From Coriolopsis trogii (Eukaryota > Basidiomycota > Agaricomycetes > Polyporales > Polyporaceae): a stretch of 64,000 nt of DNA. Positions within the stretch are counted from its first letter, which is position 1. Every line of letters starts with the position of its first letter. Below, piece by piece: positions 58,611 to 64,000 of the stretch. Under the pieces are notes generated by a model. It did no database searches, was not told where the DNA came from, and worked only from the letters and a program-made list of their open reading frames with translations. A program made the position numbers and the translations under genes. The stretch is taken from positions 1,736,001-1,800,000 of the forward strand of contig JAHYIO010000036.1 of the NCBI GenBank assembly GCA_020543525.1. Direction: 5' to 3'.

Positions 58611-59929
58611 GAGGCGGGGGAATTGTGCGGGAGCGTGCAGTATCGATCGTCTCGTTTTCGTTGCGTGAGTGGAAGACATGATTGCGTCCTTTGACACACG
58701 TGACTGACTCTGATGGACGCGTGGCGTGGATTTTGATCAAGTAACCCATAACTTGACTTTCCTGGGGTAAATCGTGTAAAGGCATAGGTTATCTGAGGCG
58801 ATCGAAGGTCAGCGGGGCAGCATCGATAGTGAGGAACCGCGGCGTACAGTGTGGTAGAGAAGGTTGTATTGGTGATCGAACGAAGCGTTATCGGGGCAGC
58901 CTTGGCAAAGGACTGACAGAACAATTGCGCGAGGCTGTCGTATGAATCCTGAACGTTGAACCACCATCAACGAGGACAGACGACTCATCCTCACACCATC
59001 TGTAGATCCAGATCTGGTCTACTCAGAGATATCAGTGCTAACGCTGCACCATGCGGCGGAGGGCCACCTCATATGCAATGTATATGAGTGCTACCTCCGT
59101 ACTAGGGAATAAGCTCGCAAAATCTCCGAGGCCGTACCTCCGCCAGTGGAAGAGAATTGTGTTCGGCCTTTCTTGCTTCCGTGTTGGAGGTCCCGAGATC
59201 TACATTCATCACGGTGTTGCTATGCTTCATAGACCAGACAACCTATTGACTGCGTATCAAAGAGCTCGAGCAAGAGAGTAGACCGTTTAGCGGTAGTCCA
59301 TGACCCGTCCGAGTCGTTGATTGAAGGTTCGTTGCCATCAACGTTACAGTGTGGCAATGGCTGACTAATATGGCCAAAAGCGCCGCAAAGCCCAACTTAT
59401 CAAGTCGAACATTTGCACTTACAATGTTGCACTCAGGCTCTCCATCCGACCTGTGGTGATCTTTCCCTGCAGGGGTCGCTCTATCACAAGTCTACAACAT
59501 TACAACCGTGCAATAGAAGTTGGACTCAACAATGTCCGCCCGCATTGTACTCATTTGGCATAAGTGCTAGCAACAGAGTCCTCCTTCGCTTCCTTCAACG
59601 TGCGAGTTCCGTCCTTCGCCCCCGATCGGGCATATCTGACACACTCGTTACTATGTCGCACAGCAAACCTTCTCAGCATTTGATCCAACGAGGGGTTCTG
59701 TGATCCCACGTCATGGTTTCACGTCCACTCTGAGCCATCTCTGAATAAGTACTCCGCCTGCGCGTAGGATAATAGATTGAACCGACCTCCGGCAAGCGTA
59801 GACAGTGTTCGACAGATCACCTCGCCAGCGGCGGCGAGGTGGGTCTCTCTTCGGCTATTTGAACCGTCCGACGGTAGAGGTTCATTCGGCTCTGGTTGAT
59901 GAGAGACTTCCAGCTGGTAAGGAACTACA
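58611..59929. other. Intergenic region between dioxygenase B and the PEBP gene
   Basis: 1.3 kb upstream of two outward-facing genes. Short open frames only (for example 59413-59703), with no domain or splice continuity. It is read as shared upstream sequence. Confidence 0.4.
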
Positions 59930-59936
59930 TATATAA
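59930..59936 (+). promoter_or_regulatory. TATA box of the PEBP-family gene
   Basis: TATATAA on the plus strand, 79 bp before the start codon at 60015. Confidence 0.65.
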
Positions 59937-60014
59937 CAGATAGAGCTGTGAACCTCAGCTCTCCCAAACACATAGAGTCCTCGCAGCAGCTCACAGGCTC
60001 CCACAATTCTCTCA

Positions 60015-60942
60015 ATGCTCAAACGACTTTTGACCCTAGCTGCTTTGGCTGTCTTTGCCGAAGCCGCGCTCGACACGTCTTCCGTAGAGGAGGCTGTGAA
60101 AGACGCCAAGATTGTACCCGATGGTGAGTTCAGTACATGCACCCGTAATACTTAACTGTGTTCCTGATCTCACTGCAGTCTTATCTTCGTTTTCTCCCAT
60201 CGGTCTTTTGAGTGTCGTTTACAACGGCTCGGTCGACGTGGAGCCGGGTCACAACCTGTCCATCCAGCGTGCGTTAATATCAGTTATCCCCATGCCGTCA
60301 CACTAATAAGGTATTCACAGAGGTCACCATGCCTCCGCAAGTGTCTTTAGCGAGCGACAACGCAACCCTTGCGAATGGGACCTTCGTTCTATGCATGGTT
60401 GATCCGGACGCGCCCACACCGCAAAACAGGACTTTCGGCCAGATCCGTCATATGGTCGCTAGCGACCTGACGTTGAACGGCAGCCTCACCGACGGAGCGA
60501 ATCTCGTCAACAACACGCCGGCCCTGTCCGAGTACATCAAGCCTAATCCTCCTTCTGGCTCTGACCCGCACCGGTCAGTCGTACTCTCTCAGTACCTCGT
60601 GCGGCCATCTCATGCTCATGTATTCACGAATGTGTGTCCAGCTACATCTTATTGCTCTTCAACCAGCCAGACAGCTTCGCATCCTCTGTTGGCGCGTTCC
60701 TGAACGACTCCGTGCCGATCTTCGGCTTCAACGTGTCCACTTTTGCGACAGAGCTTGGATTGGGAGAGCCGATCGCGGCCAACTTCTTCGTGGCTGGTCC
60801 CATTGCGAACACGAGCAGTACGAACACGAGCGGTACTGCGGCGGCGTCTACGACCTCACCCTCGTCCGCTTTTCCTAATGTGCGGATGAGTTGGATGGGT
60901 GCGGCCACGGCTGTCGCGCTCCTCGGCGCGACTCTCTTCTGA
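60015..60942 (+). CDS. Secreted, probably GPI-anchored PEBP-family protein
   Basis: Four-exon model, 250 residues: 60015-60123, 60179-60268, 60321-60573, 60642-60942. A signal peptide is clear (MLKRLLTLAALAVFAEA). The PEBP fold is marked by FVLCMVDPDAPTPQN, the RHMVASDLTL segment at the usual RHW position and SGSDPHRYILLLFNQP, which match the ligand-pocket motifs DPDxP and GxHR. The C-terminus has a Ser/Thr/Asn-rich stretch (NTSSTNTSGTAAASTT) and a hydrophobic tail (MGAATAVALLGATLF), the pattern of a GPI-anchor signal. Several N-x-S/T sites suggest glycosylation. Extracellular fungal PEBP-like proteins have no settled role; lipid or peptidase-inhibitor binding are the possibilities known for the family. 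Confidence 0.9.
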
Positions 60943-61173
60943 ATAGCCACAAGCTAGATTCATTGATTCATTAGGTGCTATCCATATAGACACATGCCAA
61001 CGGTGAATATACTAGAGTTCAACATCGGTCTTGTAAGTCGTCTGCAATGTTGAAGACACTGCCCACCGCCGTCCGGTTCCCGCTAAAGGCCGCATCTGTT
61101 GTATCAAGTGGAAGTCAGCGACTGACGTTAAGTGTCAGCTCGTTCAAGACCATCGTACCATCATAACCCCTCT

Positions 61174-62320
61174 TCAGAACTCCACGCTCATGAGCAACAG
61201 TTGTTCAAACTGGTCGTCCGATTTGCTCGAGTCGGTGCCATGCGCTCCCACACCTCCCAGAAGAGCCGCATCCGCTTCGGGTACTCGCCACACCAGAGAT
61301 TCCGGTCGGCGGTTCGCAACGAGCACGAACATCTCGTCAGCCAAGTCCCCAGGAGAGAACCTCGAGAATTCCTCCTCTACCGTATCGCCTGCCGTGTGTT
61401 CGCTCCGTCGTCTCTTTTTCCGCACCAAGACGGGAGAGTACTCGAACCACAAGCCGAACGCGTTCCAGAACGGCGTCTCTTTGGCCAAGCTGCGTATCTT
61501 GTAGGAGATGATGACTGAGGCTGGCTGCCATGTATTGTCGGCAGCAAACGGTGGATTCGTGAGGTCAATGAGGGACCGGAGCAATGGCGCCAGCAGTGCA
61601 GGGAAGTATATCTATTGAAGGTAACGCAGGTCGGCAAGAGCGACATCGTATGTACACACGAAGAACATGAACATACGAGATCGCTGCAGAAGATATGAGT
61701 GAGCCGCGGCCATTGCATACCCACCCTCGGACAGGATAACTCCTCCAAGACCTTTCGAGCGTGTTCGCACGAGCCCCAGGGAAGGGCGCGCACGCGAACT
61801 GCGCGGCAAGCGCGAAGGTTTGTCTCTAGTAGCGGGCACACGTCTGGAAGATCTGTGGCGACTAGCACGTCTGACCCCGGACGTAGCCACTGCGCGATGC
61901 GTGCGGCGACAAAACCAGTACCAGAGCCCAGTTCCACTGCCACAATCGGGTGGCATGGCGCACTGAATTGGTGCGCTGTTGAGACGCGCTTGTTGAATTC
62001 GGAGCACATAACATCTCTGAACGGCGATGGCGGTTCGAACTCTACTGCGAGGGTGTCCTCGGAAGATGGATCGAGATAGGCGAGCAATGCGTGCGAGGCT
62101 TCCCTGCACACACCACAACACATATCTGTCAGAGAAGCCGTAGAGTAGAGGCAAACGATGGCGAGAAGCGCATTCACCATATACGTCCAGCGATTCCATA
62201 AGTCTTGATGGCACCTACTTGCGCGGTGGAATCGAACCGGGTGTCCGCGTCCGTAGTCGAACTCGCCAACGGATGTATGTCTAGACCTAACGGAAAATTT
62301 GGATCGTTGTTGGAGGACAT
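61174..62320 (-). CDS. Family-16 (METTL21-like) protein lysine methyltransferase
   Basis: Three-exon model, 335 residues: 62178-62320, 61677-62103, 61174-61611. Start MSSNNDPNFPLGLDIHPLAS, then YGIAGRIWEASHALLAYLDP (the usual W-x-A entry helix), the SAM-binding motif I VAVELGSGTGFVAARIA, an acidic loop VLVATDLPDVCPLLETN and the DxxY-type motif across the second intron, SDL joined to IYFPALLAPLLRSL. Then comes VIISYKIRSLAKETPFWNAF, typical of this family. Members methylate lysines of translation factors or chaperones in the cytosol; the substrate here is unknown. The C-terminal part from about residue 250 includes an RKKRRRSEH basic patch. The gene faces the hydrolase gene across a 273-bp divergent promoter. 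Confidence 0.88.
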
Positions 62321-62593
62321 TTGAACCCACTGGCCAGGGCGTTATAAGTGGAGGTGGTGTTCTGTGTCAAGAGAGGGGCCAAGCAAGGTCAGACGAGCGA
62401 ATGCAATCGTCGGAGTCTGACGGTATCGAGATAAAACGACAAACAATTGGCGCCCAATCTAATCTCCATGTACAGTGGACGGTCAGCGCTTCCAGCTTGA
62501 ACGTGCACGTCCATTATCTGAACTTACTCAACCCCGATCCTAGATACACGTCGATCTATAGTATTAGCCTTTTGGTTGTGAACTTGGCGCTAT
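62321..62593. promoter_or_regulatory. Divergent promoter (methyltransferase / hydrolase)
   Basis: 273 bp separate the outward-facing starts. A TTATAAC element lies at about 62340-62348 on the methyltransferase side. Confidence 0.45.
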
Positions 62594-63510
62594 ATGTCAC
62601 ACGATAGATCACCTCGCACTGTTTGTCATGACACTGTAGAACTGGCTACAGGCACCAAGCTTGAGTACATCCTCAATCAACCATCGTTGGATGTGTCCTC
62701 CGGCAACCCTAGAAATCGTGGCACGTCCACGAAGCTGGCTGTATGTCTACATCCATGGTCCTGGCTAGGAGGACGCATGAACGATCCGTGAGCTTTCATG
62801 ACTTCGCGCTAGGTATTGCCTGAAATGTGGTGATATTGACGCCGTTTGTCCAAGGGTGCTGCAATTGCTCACGGAACCTCTCCTAGAACAAGGCTACGAC
62901 GTCATCCGCTACAACTCGCGAGGAGTAGGCAAGTCGTCCGGGTGGGCGTCTTTTACCGGCAACCGGGAGGCAGAAGATCTCAAGGAGCTCGTGCAATGGG
63001 CTCGATCCATGAGACAGGACTTGACGTCGGTTGTCATAGCCGTAGGTCACTCGTCTTCACGTTCCATATACGTTCCCAGCTCACACTGCTGCTGAGGCGT
63101 AGGGGTACTCGTATGGCTCACTCATTGCATCTTTGCACCCCATCCTCGACGACATCCAGACATCGCACATCCTCCTATCGTATCCGATAAGTCCTCGACA
63201 TTGGTTGACTGCCTTCCAAGGATCCCGGTACACAAGCGCACTACAAAGCCTCATCAGCAACCCTAGGTCAAACGTCCTCATCGTGTATGGTGACAAGGAT
63301 GACTTCACGTCAGCCTCCGCATACGACGCATGGGTCGCTACTGTTCAGCAGACGTCAGCCGGCGCCTCAGCCGGCGCCGACGCCAACGCCGACGGAGTTG
63401 ATAGTCGAGGAAAGCTTGAAATTGTGAAGATCGAGGGTGCATCACACTTTTGGCGAGAGGAGGACGCGGTGCGACGGCTGCTTGAGGTCCTGCGAGCGTG
63501 GTTACCGTGA
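62594..63510 (+). CDS. Alpha/beta hydrolase
   Basis: Three-exon model, 262 residues: 62594-62787, 62855-63041, 63103-63510. The start MSHDRSPRTVCHDTVEL is followed by an early strand ending in LHPWSWLGGRMNDP (HPW oxyanion-like position). Then come YDVIRYNSRGVGKSSGW, a classic NxRGxGxS loop, and the nucleophile elbow GYSYGS, formed across the second intron and placing Ser at the G-x-S-x-G position. NVLIVYGDKDDFTS supplies the acid and GASHFWR the catalytic His. The full triad is thus present. A short Ala/Gly/Asp insert (SAGASAGADANADG) before the last strand looks like a repeat-expansion loop. The substrate is unknown; small fungal proteins of this type are often annotated as alpha/beta hydrolases without activity data. 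Confidence 0.88.
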
Positions 63511-64000
63511 CATCATCGCCTGCTAGCCTCTCACCCAATTTCATCGACTCCACTGTAATTATTGCGAGCGCAGCATGTAGGCATGGCCACCGTTTTCTAT
63601 GCATACACAGCCTACGGTGCGGCTACAATTCAATGACGCACTGCCGCATTGGCGAGCGATCCTCGCGAGCCTCTCGCGAGTCGCAGCACATTCTGCAGCG
63701 TCACTGTACTTGACACGCGCTTGTACTGGAGGGCCGATATGTATTGGATCAAGTACCGGCATTTGGGAGCTGTTTGGTCAGACTCCTCGGAGAATTTCGT
63801 TCGACGGATCACGCACAGTGAACTGGTAAATGCGCAAAATAATAAAATAAGTTAACCGGAACCGTAAAGACAGAATGACCCGTGAGGGTCTGCTACTAGA
63901 AAGAAAGAGGAGCGAATGTAGTAGCTCTGCAAATATCAGTAAAGGAGGGCGGACATTCATACAACATCGAGCGCACAAAGGCGGCGCCATCAATTCCCCA
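63511..64000. other. Right-edge sequence without a recognisable gene
   Basis: It holds the 3' side of the hydrolase gene and 400 bp more. The minus-strand frame at 63778-63993 is hydrophobic and Ser/Arg-rich but has no domain. A gene starting outside the window cannot be excluded. Confidence 0.4.

Overview
The window looks like nuclear DNA of a filamentous basidiomycete, probably an agaricomycete. The genes are broken by many short introns (mostly 45-75 nt, GT..AG), several exons are only 10-36 nt, coding GC is high, and the gene families are typical of fungi: sedolisin protease, alpha-arrestin, Zn2Cys6 and GATA regulators, a TauD-type dioxygenase pair and a Helitron. There is no CRISPR array, operon or rRNA, and no tRNA that I could recognise. 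Exon models were built by hand from splice signals, reading phase and protein-family continuity; in nearly every model the exon lengths sum to an open frame.

Layout. 1-9.5 kb is a mobile-element region: a long intact Helitron Rep/helicase frame that may continue past the left edge, then an F-box-like gene on the same strand, then the C-terminal half of a carboxylesterase gene that has lost its nucleophile half. 9.7-21.4 kb is a normal gene-dense block: a secreted S53 peptidase (-), a peroxisomal-type carrier (-), a protein of unknown function with a mitochondrial-like N-terminus (-), an alpha-arrestin (+) and a 62-residue Zn2Cys6 protein (-). 21.4-26.1 kb has no recognisable gene. 26.1-44.1 kb is dense again: a decayed F-box gene (-), nucleoporin NUP49/NUP58 (+), a GT17 glycosyltransferase (-), actin-related protein Arp10 (+), a PX/PB1-like protein (-), a Kv-beta-type aldo-keto reductase (-) and an 80-residue Tyr/Gly/Ser-rich protein (+). 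44.1-49.4 kb is a second gene-poor stretch. It lies directly upstream of an NsdD-like GATA factor (+). The right end holds a tandem pair of 2-oxoglutarate dioxygenases (-), a secreted PEBP-family protein (+), a family-16 protein methyltransferase (-) and an alpha/beta hydrolase (+).

How the genes relate. I see no metabolic cluster spanning the window. The clearest functional units are the tandem dioxygenase pair, which shares exon structure and probably substrate class (sulfonates such as taurine), and several divergent pairs that share short promoters: unknown protein/arrestin, F-box/NUP49, GT17/Arp10 and methyltransferase/hydrolase. TATA boxes about 70-90 bp from the ATG are clear for the protease, the reductase, both dioxygenases and the PEBP gene, suggesting these are regulated rather than constitutive.

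No convincing new multi-gene system was found. The most unusual items are the Helitron with its downstream F-box-like gene and intron-bearing esterase fragment, two near-perfect palindromes with a single central T in the gene-poor region before the GATA gene, and a very small zinc-cluster protein.
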